NCBI RefSeq assembly: GCF_032452875.1
Contig: NC_083881.1
Coordinates: forward strand, 61,201,689 to 61,265,688
Reading direction: 5' to 3'
DNA length: 64,000 nucleotides
Source: Bos javanicus
Lineage: Eukaryota; Chordata; Mammalia; Artiodactyla; Bovidae
Part shown: positions 45,095-56,621 of the stretch, piece by piece
How the letters are laid out: each line of letters starts with the position of its first letter
How positions within the stretch are numbered: the first letter of the stretch is position 1
Translations under genes and position numbers: made by a program
The notes under the pieces: model-generated
The model's input: the letters and a program-made list of their open reading frames with translations, nothing else
Databases searched by the model: none
Told to the model about the DNA's origin: nothing

Positions 45095-45475
45095 CATTTA
45101 TTTTTTTTCTTTTGGCCACACCACGTGGCTTGCGGGATCTTAGCCCTAGCCCCTAGGAGTGAAAGGGAACTTCCCTGGTGGTCCAATGGTTAAGAGTCCA
45201 TCTTGCAATGCAGGGGATGAGGATTCGATCCTTCACTAAGGAACTAAGATCCTACACGCCCCAGGGTAAGTAAACTGCTGCACCGCAGCTACTGAAGCCC
45301 GCGTGCTCTGGAGCCCATGCCGTGACTAGAGAGTCTGTGCACCTCAACAAAAGATCTCACATGACACAAAGGAAGATCCTGTGTGCCACAACCAAGACTC
45401 AATTCAGCACCCCCCCAAAAATATATATATATAAAAAATTAAATAAAGTTGTATTTTCTTTAAAAAAAAAGATGT
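45095..45475 (+). mobile_element. tRNA-Glu-type SINE pair
   Basis: A reverse fragment (about 45095-45163, 'cttttggccacaccacgtggcttgcgggatctta') is followed by a full forward SINE (45169-45475, 'acttccctggtggtccaatggttaagagtcc' to an A-rich tail). Confidence 0.8.
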
Positions 45476-46964
45476 TGATGCGATATGTAAGCTTTTTTTT
45501 TTTTAAAGAAAGACCTTTCCATCTGAAGAAAAGAGCACTGGAAGATGAAAATACAATTCTGATTATAAGCTGAATCAGTAATTTATATAACCATTTGGGA
45601 CAAGTTGTTACACCTGAAGCCTCCATATTGTAATTTTCTATCAGCAGACCAAACTGAAAACACCTTATAAAAGATCAAATTTTAAGTAATTAAAATAATG
45701 TCTCATTTTAAGAATTAAAAAAATAAAGCGAGCCCTTTCCTATATATACTTGATGGTACTAAGTAGAATAAAGGACTTCCATAACGTCAGAAGAAATCCT
45801 AGCATAATCATTATACTAGTCCTTCAACCTGGAATCCCGTTTTACATAGAAATTCCTCCACAGTGAAAAAACAAGCTAACTAAATCTCGTTTTTCCTCTG
45901 TGTTTTGTTTTTTGCTTTATAAACATGTGCCTTTTCATAGGTCCTCGAGACTTTCACATACTAATATATATATAACCTGCATTCCATCTTATCAAGCCTC
46001 TTCTCCAACATTAAAAAAATATTCCCCCTACTGTTCATTTTAATAGGCAAAAGTTGTACCCCTCTGATGTCTGTGTCAGGGGAAAAAGGAACCACAGGTT
46101 GGCAGATTCTTTAAGAAAACAGGTACTGCCACATAAGTGGGTGGGGATGATCGCATGTGACTGGATCGTCTTCCTATCTGGTTGAGGTTAGTATGTTCAA
46201 GCAAAGCCCAGGGATGTAGGCCTGAAACAATCTGCTTCTACCAGCTGTGACATCAGTGAATTGAAGGCAAGTCCCACTGAATCCAGGTACCTGTCTCTGG
46301 TTCAAGACCCTTTCCAAGTTGGAAGAACTAAGCTGTGTGTGCCCGCAATACCCATGGCCTAGAAATGTGTTCTCTTCCCTCCACAGGTCAGAGAAGGCTG
46401 GGTCTGGCATCATCCTCACACAGGGAGAGTCAAATGGTCACTTTATGGTCTTTAACAAGTAAAATAATGTTTTTTGAACAAACGAACATTTTTTGCTGTA
46501 ATAAGGTAGTAATAGCTTATTAAGCACCTAAAAGATGTTGAATTAAAGGTTCTTAACCTGTTTTCCGCCTAGATCCAGGTAAGATGATATCCTAAACTCT
46601 GATGGGCATATTTAAGGCTTAATGTCATCCTCTGATGTGCAAATATAAGTGTATCCTTTTTCTTTCTCTCAAGAGAGTATCGGTGTGCAAGAAAAGTGAA
46701 TCACTACTGAGGCAACATTTAATTCATCTTAAGACAAAATCTGTTACGAATAACAAATTACTTCTGACATTTTACCCAGTGATCATACCAAATGAGTTTC
46801 TACAACGTGGTTAGTAAATGCTATGTTAAATAATTTATGAAGTGTGTGTATGTATTGGCGACAGTTCCTGGGCCTGAGGGCTTACATTATAGAAAGATAT
46901 TAACATAAAAACTTTAAAGATAATATAATAGAAAGTAAGTTACTTATATAAACTGTTTTTTATT
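45476..46964. other. CTHRC1 intron 3, part
   Basis: AT-rich intron. The minus frame 46419-46174 and others have no domain. No repeat named. Confidence 0.45.
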
Positions 46965-47440
46965 TATTTTTATGGATTTCATTTTTTATTAACTTTTTTG
47001 GAGCATAGTTGCTTTACAACATATCTTTTGAAGTTTATAATTTAATCTTTAAAATTTAAGTATAGTTAAATTACAGTGCTGGGCCAGTCTCTGCAGTACA
47101 GCAAAGTGACTCAGTTACACACATTCTTTTTTTCACATTCTTTTCCATTATGGTTTATCATAAGATACTGAATATAGTTTCCTGTGCTATCCACTAGGAG
47201 CTTGTTGTTTATCCATCCTATATATAATAGTTTACATCTGCTAATCCCACACTCCCAGTCCTTTCCTCCCCCTTGGCAACCAAAAGTCAGTCCTCTATGT
47301 TGGCGAGTCGCTTTCTGTTTTGTAGATACAGTCATTTGTGCCATGTTTTAGAGTCCACATATTAGAGATATCTGATGGTATTTGTCTTCACTGAGTCTGA
47401 TAATCTCTAGATGCATTCAACTACCAACTTTCTAATCAAA
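46965..47440 (-). mobile_element. L1 3' end, reverse
   Basis: 'ttttggagcatagttgctttacaac', 'cagcaaagtgactcagttacac', 'tatagtttcctgtgctatccactaggagcttgttg', 'cccccttggcaaccaaaagtc' form the ruminant L1 3' UTR on the minus strand. Confidence 0.75.
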
Positions 47441-48076
47441 TTTTAGATTTTATACCACAATTTTTAAAATTTTAGTGACTGCTTCTCAGATGGAAAGCAC
47501 GTCTTCCTTTACAGCACAGAACTTAGTGAAGAGGCTTTTCATTCTGATCAAATCTTGTCTTGGGAGATGAGAGCACGGCTTGGTTTCCATTCACCAGGAC
47601 ACTGATTCTCCTACTCAGGGTACTTTCTTTCCCTGGGCCTTCTCTATGTACAAAGAGAAGAGGTTAAAATATCTTCTTTATGTCTTGAGGATATTGTGGA
47701 TTTGAAGAAGAAAATGGAAGGAATGCCCTTGATTCCTTAGCAATAAATGTGCTATATTAATTTTGGGGACCATCTGGCTTGGGTCCCTAAGAATGCTGAA
47801 ATATTTCTTCTGATTAGCAGTGAGGGTATCTCTTCTCTTCCCTCTCCATTCTAAAGTATAAGATCAGAGAGAAATTTTTTCAAGAAATCTGGGAAATGAA
47901 GCTAGTGATATATACACCTTGTGATTCCCCTAGTACGTGCTGTTAAGGTAGGTCACTCCCACACCTCACCTGCCACACACACACACACACACACCACATA
48001 CACACAACAACTCAAGAAAGCAAAAGAGCTGGCAGCCAAATACTGATAGTGGTGTATCTGAGTGATGACATTAATA
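47441..48076. other. CTHRC1 intron 3, part, with (CA)n
   Basis: No gene; a (CA)11 run at about 47974-47994. It ends at the TA (48075-48076) before the mariner. Confidence 0.5.
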
Positions 48077-48221
48077 TTAGGTTGATGCAAAAGTAGTTGT
48101 GGTTTTGCATTGTTGAACTTTGCCATTAGATATTGGAATACATTCTTAAATAAATGTGGTTATGTTAGACATCATTTTAATGTGCATTTCTCACTTTGTG
48201 CGCTTTTGCTAATGACATTCT

Positions 48222-48898
48222 TCAGTTCAGTCGCTTAATCATATCCAACTCTTTGCGACCCCATGGACTGCAGCATGCCAGGCTTTCCTGTTCATCACCA
48301 GCTCCTGGAGCTTACTCAAAATTCATGTCCATTGAGCTGGTGATGCCATCCAACCATCTCAACCTTTGTCATCCCCTTCTCCTCCTTCCTTCAAACTTTC
48401 CCAGCATCACGGTCTTTTCCAATGAGTCACTTTGCATCAGGTGGCCAAAGTACTGGAGTTTCAGCTTCAGCATCAGTCCTTGTAGTGAATATTCAGGACT
48501 GATTTCCTTTAGGATGGACTAGTTGGATCTCCTTGCTGTCCAAGGGATTCTCAAGAGCTTTCTCCAACACCACAGTTCAAAAGCATAAATCATTTAGCAC
48601 TCAGCTTTCTTTATAGTCCAACTCTCATATCCATAGATGACTACTGAAAAAACCATAGCTTGACTAGACGGAATTTTGTTGGCAAAGTAATGTCTCTGGT
48701 TTTTAATATGCTGTCTTAGTTGGTCATAGTTTTTCTTCCAAGGAGCAAGCGTCTTTTAATTTCATGGTTGCAGTCACCATCTGCAGTGATTTTGGAGCCT
48801 CCAAAAATAAAGCCTCTCACTGTTTCCCTTGTTTCCTCATCTATTTGCTATGAGGTGATGGGACTGGATGCCATGATCTTAATTTTCTGAATGTAGAG
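48222..48898 (-). mobile_element. BovB 3' fragment in the mariner
   Basis: BovB 3' end in reverse, from the TTCAGTTCAGTCGCTTAATC tail to the RT (AATTTTCTGAATGTAGAG). Diverged, with indels. Confidence 0.9.
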
Positions 48899-48910
48899 TA
48901 ATCACTTATT

Positions 48911-49183
48911 GCTGCCTGCTGCCAAGTCACTTCAGTCGTGTCCGACTCTGTGCGACCCCATGGACTGCAGCCTACCAGGCTTCTCTGTCCATGGGATTCT
49001 CCAGGCAAGAACACTGGAGTGGGTTGCCATTTCCTTCTCCAATGCATGAAAGTGGAAAGTGAAAGTGAAGTCACTCAGTCGTGTCTGACTCTTAGCGACC
49101 CCATGGACTGCAGCCCACCAGGCTCCTCCATCCATGGGATTTTCCGGGCAACAGTACTGGAGTGGGGTGCCATTGCCTTCTCC
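48911..49183 (-). mobile_element. Bov-A2 SINE in the mariner
   Basis: A reverse Bov-A2 dimer flanked by an 11-bp duplication AATCACTTATT (48900-48910 and 49184-49194), directly beside the BovB. Confidence 0.92.
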
Positions 49184-49224
49184 AATCACTTATTACTTGT
49201 AGTGTATTCTACGTATTTTAGATT

Positions 49225-50472
49225 ATGGAAATGATGTTAGACAAAAATCAAGTTCGAGTGATTTTCTTATTCAAGTTCAAAATGGGTCATAAAGCAGCAG
49301 TGACAGCTTGCAATATCAACAATGCATTTGCCCAGGAACTGCTCATGATCATACAGTGCAGTGGTGATTTAAGAAGTTTTGCAAAGGAGATGAGAGCCTT
49401 GAAGATGAGGAGTGCAGTGGCCAGCCATCGGAAGTTGACCATGACCAGCTTTGATGACCCTCTTACAGCTTCCCAAGAAGTTGCCAAGCTCAACTCAATG
49501 TCGACCGCTCTACGGTCGTTCGGCATTTGAAGCAAATTGGAAGGGTGAAAAAGGTTGATAAGTGGGTGCCTCATGAGCTAACCAAAAATTTAAAACATTG
49601 TCACTTTTGAAGTGTCATCTTCTCTTATTCTATGCAACAACAACGAACCATTTCTCAATCAGATTGTGATGTGGGAGGAAAAGTGAATTGTATATGATAA
49701 CTGGCAATGGCCAGCTCAGTGGTTGGACTGAGAAAAAGCTCCAAAACACTTCACAAAGCCAAACTTGCACTACAGAAAATGTCATGGTCACTATTTGGTA
49801 GTTTGCTGCTGGTCTGACCCACTACAGCTTTCTGAATCCTGGGGAAACCATTACCTCTGAGAAGTATGCTTGATGAAAGTGAAAGTGTTAGTCGCTCAGT
49901 CATGTCTGACTCTTTGTGACCCCGTGGACTGTAGCCCATCTGGCCCCTCTGTCCATGGAGTTCTCCCGGCAAGAATACTGGAGTGGGTTGCCATGCCTTT
50001 CTCCAGGGGATCTTCCCAACCCAGGGATCAAACCTAGGTCTCCTGCATTGCAGGCAGATTCTTTACCATTTGAGCCACCTGGGAAGCCCGAGAATTGATG
50101 AGATGCACTTAAAACTACAATGCCTGCAGCTGGCACTGGTCAACAGAATGGGCACGGTTCTTCTCCACGACAATGCCTGATTGCACATTGCACAACCGCC
50201 ACTGCAAAAGTTGAATGAATTGGGCTGCAAAGTTTTGCATCATCTGCCATATTTACCTGACCTCTTGCCAATCTACTACCACTTCTTCAAGCATCTAGAA
50301 TTTTTGCAGAGTAAACACTTCCACAACCAGAAAGAGGCAAAAAAAAAAAAACAAAAATGCTTTCCAAGAGTTCATCAAATCTCAAAGCACAGATTTTTAC
50401 ACTAAAGGAATAAATAAATTTGTTTCTCATTGGCAAAAATGTGTTGATTATAATGGTCCCTATTTTGATTAA
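49225..50472 (+). pseudogene. Mariner transposase pseudogene
   Basis: The start MEMMLDKNQVRVIFLFKFKM matches Hsmar1 transposase. A frameshift after NNAFAQE moves the next 60 codons out of frame. The later parts are recognisable: QIGRVKKVDKWVPHEL, AQWLD, LHDNA and PDLLP, ending at TTTTGATTAA. Of the DD34D triad the first Asp is Glu (EEK, followed by a stop where Trp should be, near 49675-49692). The second (LHDN) and third (PDLL) remain. A Bov-tA also splits it. Confidence 0.88.
49877..50094 (-). mobile_element. Bov-tA SINE in the mariner transposase
   Basis: Reverse Bov-tA (Bov-A unit plus tRNA-like head ending TGAGCCACCTGGGAAGCCC) with a short TTGATGA duplication (49870-49876 and 50095-50101). 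Confidence 0.88.
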
Positions 50473-50674
50473 TAAAGATGTGTTTGAGCCTAGTTATAAT
50501 GATGTAAAATTCACGATCCAAAACTGCAATTACGTGTGCACCAACCTAACAGGTAGTTTTTTTCCCCTTCTACTTTTTCCTGGCTTCTAAACTCTATCAA
50601 TGAACCTTAAAATACAATGAAACAAATCAACCCTCCCCCACCAAAAAACATAAAAACCCCAACAGTTTTACATT

Positions 50675-50805
50675 TTTTTTGTTTGTCTGTTTGGTTTTTT
50701 TGGTTGTGCCGAGAGGCATATGGGATCTTCCCGACCAAGGATGGAACCTGGGCCCTCTGCATAGGAAGCATGGCATTTTAACCACTGGACCACCAGCGAA
50801 GTGCA
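50675..50805 (-). mobile_element. tRNA-Glu-type SINE, reverse
   Basis: T-rich start, then 'ggttgtgccgagaggcatatgggatcttcc' and 'aaccactggaccaccagcgaag'. It lies between the mariner and the duplicated mariner piece. Confidence 0.75.
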
Positions 50806-50845
50806 AGGGTTTTTTTTTTGTTTTTTTGTTTTTTTTAACAAAACA

Positions 50846-51154
50846 GCAGTTCAAGTGAATTTCTTATTCAAGTTCAAAATGGGTCATAAAGCAGCAGTGA
50901 CAACTTGCAATATCAACAATGCATTTGCCCAGGAACTGCTAATGATCATACAGTGCAGTGGTGGTTTAAGAAGTTTTGCAAAGGAGATGAGAGCCTTGAA
51001 GATGAGGAGTGCAGTGGCCAGCCATCGGAAGTTGACCATGACCAGCTTTGATGATCCTCTTACAGCTTCCCAAGAAGTTGCCGAGCTCAACTCAATGTCA
51101 CCCACTCTATGGTCGTTCGGCATTTGAAGCAAATTGGAAGGGTGAAAAAGGTTG
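50846..51154 (+). mobile_element. Duplicate of the mariner transposase 5' part
   Basis: Matches 49248-49557 over about 310 bases with roughly a dozen differences, in the same orientation, and carries the same frameshift. It has no terminal repeat of its own. Confidence 0.88.
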
Positions 51155-51338
51155 TAAGAAACTAAGTAAAACCTAAGTAACCACTGGTTTAATTGAATGT
51201 CCCTTCTCTCATACCAGTAGAAGCAAGCAGAGAATACAGAAACAATATAGAAAAGTTCTCTCTTACAAATGCAGCAGACTGTACCTACTATTTTAAAGAA
51301 CAAGGCAGAGAAATCAGCCTCTTTATCAATCTATGCCA

Positions 51339-51516
51339 GTGGTTCTCAACCTTGGAGGACATTAGGATAACCAGGAGAGACTTGGGAAGTCCCGCCACCT
51401 AGGATGCAACCAGACCTATTAAGTCAGACTCTATAGAAGAGTGGTACCCAGGCACGGCGATTTTTCAAAGTTCCCCAACTGAACACAAGGTAGAGACAAG
51501 GTTGAAAACCACTGCT
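51339..51516 (+). mobile_element. MER5A (hAT-Charlie) element
   Basis: Terminal repeats CAGTGGTTCTCAACCTTGG and GGTTGAAAACCACTG with imperfect 8-bp flanks (ATCTATGC / CTCTATGG). It lies 300 bases from CTHRC1 exon 3. Confidence 0.8.
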
Positions 51517-51554
51517 CTATGGCAATACTGGCTATTTTACCATTTCATCTAATT

Positions 51555-51722
51555 CAGTGATTTTCCACCTTGTGATCTTTTTAGAAAAAATACAGCGGCT
51601 GGGTTCTAACCATGAGATTCTGATGCAGTTGATCAGAGATGGGATTCAGGTATCCACATATTTTTTAAAAAGAGCTACAGGAAATTCTGAAGTGCAACCA
51701 GGGTGGAGAACTATACACAGAA
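51555..51722 (+). mobile_element. Second MER5-like fragment
   Basis: 'gagattctgatgcagttgatcagagatgggattcaggtatccaca.. gaagtgcaaccagggtggagaac' follows the MER5 consensus. Diverged; ends about 95 bases from exon 3. Confidence 0.6.
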
Positions 51723-51816
51723 AACCTGTGATGACCTACCATTACAGTGGACTCAAAACTAATCTTTGCTCTCTAAAGATCTCAGGCACGTTGTGCAACG
51801 CCACTATTCTACGTAC

Positions 51817-52033
51817 CAGAAGAAGTGCGATGAATATTAATTGTTGAATTCAATTCAGGGCTTCCTTGGTCCAAATAAATTATGGCTTCAATAGGAAGAG
51901 GTCCTGAACACTCAGCTCCATTGAACGTGAAATACCAACGCTGACAGCATGCACTTCTGCATTTTAACCGAAGTGAGCCGCTGAACAAAACTCTTAGGGC
52001 ACTGTTTGAACGCATCTTTGTGAATGTACATTC
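51817..52033 (-). CDS. CTHRC1: CTHRC1 exon 3
   Basis: The exon lies between a GTGATAG acceptor and a GTACGT donor. It encodes residues 125-196 and the first base of codon 197. It begins ECTFTKMRSNSALRVLF and contains the cysteine-rich core (CRSACCQRWYF, FNGAECSG) and an N-glycosylation sequon, Asn-Ser-Thr, at residues 186-188. This is the C1q-like C-terminal region. Confidence 0.97.
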
Positions 52034-52432
52034 CTATCACAAACACAGAAATAGGGTTTAATTAGCATTTTCATTTTTAATTTAAAAGATGCTTTCAAAC
52101 TGTATCGTGAATTTTATTCAACTATTCTTTTCCCCAAAGTACATTTAAAAAGCTCAGCTTTTACAGAGGGAAACCAGTTCTCTGCAAGATGGTAAGAGAC
52201 ACTGATATTAGAAACTCTAAGAAAATTGAATTATGGCTTTCTTAGAATTATTCACTCCATTGAGGGTATCTCTCAGTTTTACAAAAACAGCCACCTTTCA
52301 GAATTTTAGACTAAACCAATCTATATATTTACTTTTCTTTTTCTTCCAAAATTATTTCCTATATTTTGGATGCTTTCAGATTACAGCAGTAAACAAAATG
52401 GAATCCGTGCCATCATGGAACTTACATTCTAG
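52034..52432. other. CTHRC1 intron 2, 3' part
   Basis: Intron next to the exon 3 acceptor. The end (about 52360-52432) may be an L2 fragment ('cagcagtaaacaaaatggaatcc..catcatggaacttacattctag'). Confidence 0.45.
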
Positions 52433-52710
52433 ACTGCTGCTGCTGCTGCTAAGTTGCTTCAGTCGTGTCCGACTCTGTGTGACCCCATAGACAGCAGCCC
52501 ACCAGGGTCCCCCGTCCCTGGGATTCTCCAGGCAAGAACTCTGGAGTGGGTTGCCATTTCCTTCTCCAAGGCATGAAAGTGAAAAGTGAAAGTGAAGTCG
52601 CTCAGTTGTGTCTGATTCTTTGCGACCCCATGGACTGCACCCTACCAGGCTCCTCCTTCCATGGGATTTTCCAGGCAAGAGTACTGGAGTGGGGTGCCAT
52701 TGCCTTCTCC
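52433..52710 (-). mobile_element. Bov-A2 SINE, reverse
   Basis: A dimer starting with (GCT)n, flanked by a 12-bp duplication CTTACATTCTAG (52421-52432 and 52711-52722). Confidence 0.95.
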
Positions 52711-52722
52711 CTTACATTCTAG

Positions 52723-53301
52723 GCTAGCACTGCCCAAATATATTACTCTGACCTGTTTCTTTTCAAGCACCAGAAAACAGTATCAGGAGTAAAGTGCAGG
52801 CAGGGTTTTTAGTCTTTAACTCTGTGACACAAAGATAAGACCCAGGGTTTTTTCCTCTAATTGGTCTTTGCAAAATTTGCCTACTGACTCTTGGTGCTAC
52901 TCACTTTTACTTGCAAAAGGCTCCCAAACCCATTCTGACCACCAAAAGGAAACTGGAAACATATTAATAATTCAGAGTCGATAGGGAAAGTTTTTAATTT
53001 TGATGAACTATAAAAAAGCAACCAATCTATAATGTCAAGTGTTTAAAGAAGTAGGCAACACTAACAAAATGCTTTCTAAGAAATCATATATGAAAGTATA
53101 ACTGGTCATAGTCCCCAAACTATGAAAGCTAAATGGATATTCTATCACACAGAAATCCAATCGAGATCATTTCAAACATTTTTATAAGTAACAGAGCAGA
53201 TATTAAAGAGCTGAGATGAGGAGCAAGGATAATATACAGGTTGCTACTTAGAACCTGAGCGTTTTTGGGAAATAAAACTTCTTCTATTTGCCTGGGGTGG
53301 T
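52723..53301. other. CTHRC1 intron 2, middle
   Basis: No gene or nameable repeat. Confidence 0.45.
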
Positions 53302-53314
53302 AGTAGTGGTTAAT

Positions 53315-53589
53315 CGGAGAAGGCAATGGCACCCCACTCCAGTACTCTTGCCTGGAAAATCCCATGGACGGAGGAGCCTAGTAGGCTGCAGTCCATGGGG
53401 TTGCTAAGAGTAGGGCACGACAGAGCGACTTCACTTTCACTTTTCACTTTCATGCCTTGGAGAAAGAAATGGCAACCCACTCCAGTGTTCTTGCCTGGAG
53501 AATCCCAGGGACGGGGAGCCTGGTGGGCTGCCGTCTATGGGGTCGCACAGAGTCGGACACGACTGAAGCGACTTAGCAGCAGCAGCAGC
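53315..53589 (+). mobile_element. Bov-A2 SINE, forward
   Basis: A dimer ending in (AGC)n, flanked by a 13-bp duplication AGTAGTGGTTAAT (53302-53314 and 53590-53602). It is opposite in orientation to the Bov-A2 about 600 bases away in the same intron. Confidence 0.95.
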
Positions 53590-53602
53590 AGTAGTGGTTA
53601 AT

Positions 53603-54304
53603 ATCAAGGAATAATATATTGTGGATATGGAACCATGTATAGAGTTGATCAGCAAAAGAAGAAAGAGGCTTGAAATGGCACCAGCTTCAACTCTATGCCA
53701 TCCAAGGGACTTGCCAGTTACTTTGGAAGCAAACACTGAACAAAGTAATTATTCTCCCTAAATATTGCTGAATAATTTTAAATGATCATTGTAGTACATC
53801 TCTGGTCCATTCTACTCCCATTAGGCCAAAGAATTTTAAGCCGAATCTGCTATCCAGATTAAGGACAAATACCACTGGATTTCCCACCTCTAGATAATTC
53901 CAATCATGCAGGAATTTCTTGGAGATTTCTTTCCACCTTTATGTCTGGAACCATAGCAGAATTTCTTGAATTAATTTAAATTCACTTTAGGACAAGATTG
54001 GAAAGTTACTTACTGTCCAACACAGACAGTTTCCATTAAAAAAAAAAAAAAGAGTAAGTTATTTTAAGTGTTCTTAGGGTTGAAATAATTTAGTGACATA
54101 TTTGTCTTAGAAATACTTTTATACAATTAATTCTGAAGTTATCAATTTTTTCATTAATTCTAAGTTGAAAGTGACATGGTACCCATTCCTTAATATTTTT
54201 TGTCTTTTAGGAAAAATAAAATAAAATCTCACCTAAAATGATCACTCAACTATGAAAACCTTTAAGTTTTATTTCAACTTTAAAATAATTCAGACTAGAC
54301 TTAC
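53603..54304. other. CTHRC1 intron 2, 5' part
   Basis: No repeat recognised; includes an A13 run near 54037. Ends at the exon 2 donor. Confidence 0.45.
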
Positions 54305-54526
54305 AGCAATTTTTCCAAGATCTATGCCATAATTCAGGGAACTCCATGAACACTGCTTGTAGTTAGGCGTCCAGGACTCCTCGAAGACTTCCCTCAGGCA
54401 TTCCCCCTTCTCTCCTTTGAATCCATCTCGACCTGGGATCCCAGGGGTACCAGGGATGCCATTGGCCCCGGGGCTCCCGTCTCGCCCAGGCACCCCTGCA
54501 GGCCCTTGTAAGCACATGCCATTGTA
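54305..54526 (-). CDS. CTHRC1: CTHRC1 exon 2 (collagen repeat exon)
   Basis: The acceptor is CTGCTGCAG and the donor GTAAGT. The 74 codons (residues 51-124) start YNGMCLQ and then hold 12 uninterrupted Gly-X-Y triplets (residues 58-93), the short collagen segment that lets the protein form trimers. The rest, LREVFEESWTPNYKQCSW and on to GKIA, opens the globular C-terminal domain. Introns on both sides are phase 0. Confidence 0.97.
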
Positions 54527-54664
54527 CTGCAGCAGAAAAAAGAAAGGGGGAAAATCTCTCACCACCTAAGATTCAAAGACTCAGTCTGATTAGAACTGCA
54601 TTTATTTTGAGCCCTAGGAGTCAAGAATCCCTTCAACGGGAACCAGTTGCCGGTGTTCCAGATA

Positions 54665-54670
<6 letters not shown>

Positions 54671-54706
<36 letters not shown>

Positions 54707-54875
54707 GTTTTAGTTCCCTGACCAGGGATCAAACCTGCACCTGTAGCATTGGAAGCTCAGAGTCTTAACCATAGGACCACCAGGGAAGTCCCATATACAT
54801 AAAGAACTGATTTTTAAAGGTATTCCTAAAATAATGGAATTTCTTTCCTATTCTTTTTTTTTTTTTTGCACAGAC

Positions 54876-54909
<34 letters not shown>
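54671..54909. repeat. Complementary (TG)n and (AC)n microsatellites
   Basis: (TG)15-16 at 54671-54702 and (AC)15 at 54879-54909, about 175 bases apart in CTHRC1 intron 1. A reverse tRNA-Glu-type SINE (about 54700-54793, 'ccataggaccaccagggaagtccc') and a T16 run lie between them. Confidence 0.9.
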
Positions 54910-54912
<3 letters not shown>

Positions 54913-54966
54913 AAACAAAAAAGAAGAGAAAATGTTTTCATTTGTCTGCTTTGCCCTACTGCTCAT

Positions 54967-55089
54967 TGTCATTGTTGTTTTAGTCGCTAAGTCGTGGCCA
55001 ACTGTTTTGTGACCCCATGGACTGTACCCCACCAGGCCATGGGATTTCCCAGGCAAGAATACTGGATCGGGTTACCATTTCCTTCTCCA
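54967..55089 (-). mobile_element. Bov-A monomer SINE, reverse
   Basis: Flanked by a 9-bp duplication ACTGCTCAT (54958-54966 and 55090-55098). Confidence 0.88.
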
Positions 55090-55559
55090 ACTGCTCATAG
55101 AAAGTATACATAATTTTTAAATGGCTGTATTCCAAAGTGAGCATAATTTGATATAACGCTTATTCTTCTAACCCTATATATTGTAAAGGGACTTAGATTT
55201 CAGAACTACAGTTTTATGCAAACATTGCACTAGTTTGGGATTGCTATTTCTATTTGTTCTATCATAATGAAAATCTTTATCTACATAGCTTTATTCTTTT
55301 TTGGAGTTATTTCCCTAAGATAAATTCTTAGAGATATAATTATAAAATAATATCTTAACTCAATATTTATTTCATACTGGCAATGTCTCTAAGCTGGATA
55401 AGCAAACCTTTTTCTCCTCTTATTTTCATGTGGAGGAAGTGTCACTAGGGGAACACTTCTGGCTTCCAAATCCACCTAGCCCACCCTGCCAAGGAGTAGG
55501 AGTAAATGACTTCATTCCAAGTGTCCATTAGTCTTTAGAGGGGAACAGTAATCTATCAA

Positions 55560-55908
55560 AAATTTTTTTGGTAACTTGATTGATTTATGTAGGTTGTGTT
55601 GGGTCTTCATTGCTGTGCAAGCTCTTCTCTAGTTGCAGCGAGTGGGGACTACTCTCTAGTTAAGGCGCCCAGGTTTCTTGTTGCAGTGGCTTCTCTTGTT
55701 GCGGAGCACCGGCTCTAGGTGCACAGGCTTCAGTATGTGTGGCTCATAGGCTCAGTAGTTGTGGTTTCCAGGCTCTGGAGCACAGACTCAACAGTTGTGC
55801 ACAGGCTTAGTTGCTCTGCAGCATGTGGGATCTTCTCTAATCAGGGATCCAACCTGTGTCTCCTGCATTGGCAGGCGGATTCTTTACCACTGAGCCACCA
55901 GGGAAGCC
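55560..55908 (-). mobile_element. tRNA-Glu-type SINE, long form, reverse
   Basis: 'ttgggtcttcattgctgtgcaagctcttctctagttgcagcgagtgggg' to 'tgagccaccagggaagcccc'. The head contains 'caacctgtgtctcctgcattggcagg'. Confidence 0.8.
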
Positions 55909-55964
55909 CCTATCAAACTCTTCAGGGCTATGATTCTCTCTCTCTCTCTTGGGGAGTGGTGCAA

Positions 55965-56205
55965 TAATATGATATAGAGGTTAAGTGATGGATTCTAGAG
56001 TCATATTCTCTGGATTTTAATCTTGGCTCCACCACTTACAAGCTATGTGAGATAGGACAAGTCATTTAACACTTCAATGCCCGTTTCCTTATCTAAAATG
56101 CAGGGGAAAATAATAAAGATTCTTACCTTGTAGGAGATTTAAGTGAGATGATACATAAAATGTGCTAGAGCAGTGCCTGGCACACACTAAATATTGTATT
56201 TTGCA
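55965..56205 (+). mobile_element. MIR SINE
   Basis: 'ggctccaccacttacaagctatgtgag', 'cttatctaaaatg', 'agtgcctggcacacactaaat' are standard MIR landmarks in order. Confidence 0.8.
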
Positions 56206-56621
56206 GCCATGATTTTTCTTATTATTCCCCCAAGACTGTGTGAGGCAGTTGCCCAGGGCACCAGACCTGGGGAAGAGAGCATTAGCAAACTTGCCAGCTA
56301 ACACACATAAGCCATAAGCCACATACAGCAAAACAGTTGCATCAGTGGTAAAACTGCATCTCCATCTGCCTAATTCACATGCCTATCCCTGAATTGGTCC
56401 ATTTATTAGACCCTTCAAGCCCCAAACCCAATTTATTTAAAATTTTACTTTAACAATCCCTATTTGTATAAATGATCTGATACTATCATTCTGTATAAAT
56501 CTATTGTCCAGTGAGAACAACAACAAAAAAATCAATATTCCTTACATATTAAAATAACTTCAAATCTTATTTTTGAATTTTAGCATCTAGGATTAGATAT
56601 GGTCATATTATAAAATTCAGG
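56206..56621. other. CTHRC1 intron 1, part
   Basis: No gene or nameable repeat. Confidence 0.45.

Larger units (their letters stand above)
48077..50549 (+). mobile_element. Hsmar1-like mariner transposon with nested insertions
   Basis: Terminal inverted repeats TTAGGTTGATGCAAAAGTAG at 48077 and the complement ending GTGTGCACCAACCTAA at 50549 fit the Hsmar1/cecropia mariner group. A TA precedes it; the base pair after it is CA, a likely decayed TA. A BovB (48222-48898), a Bov-A2 (48911-49183) and a Bov-tA (49877-50094) are inserted. Without them the element is about 1.3 kb, the normal mariner size. Confidence 0.9.
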
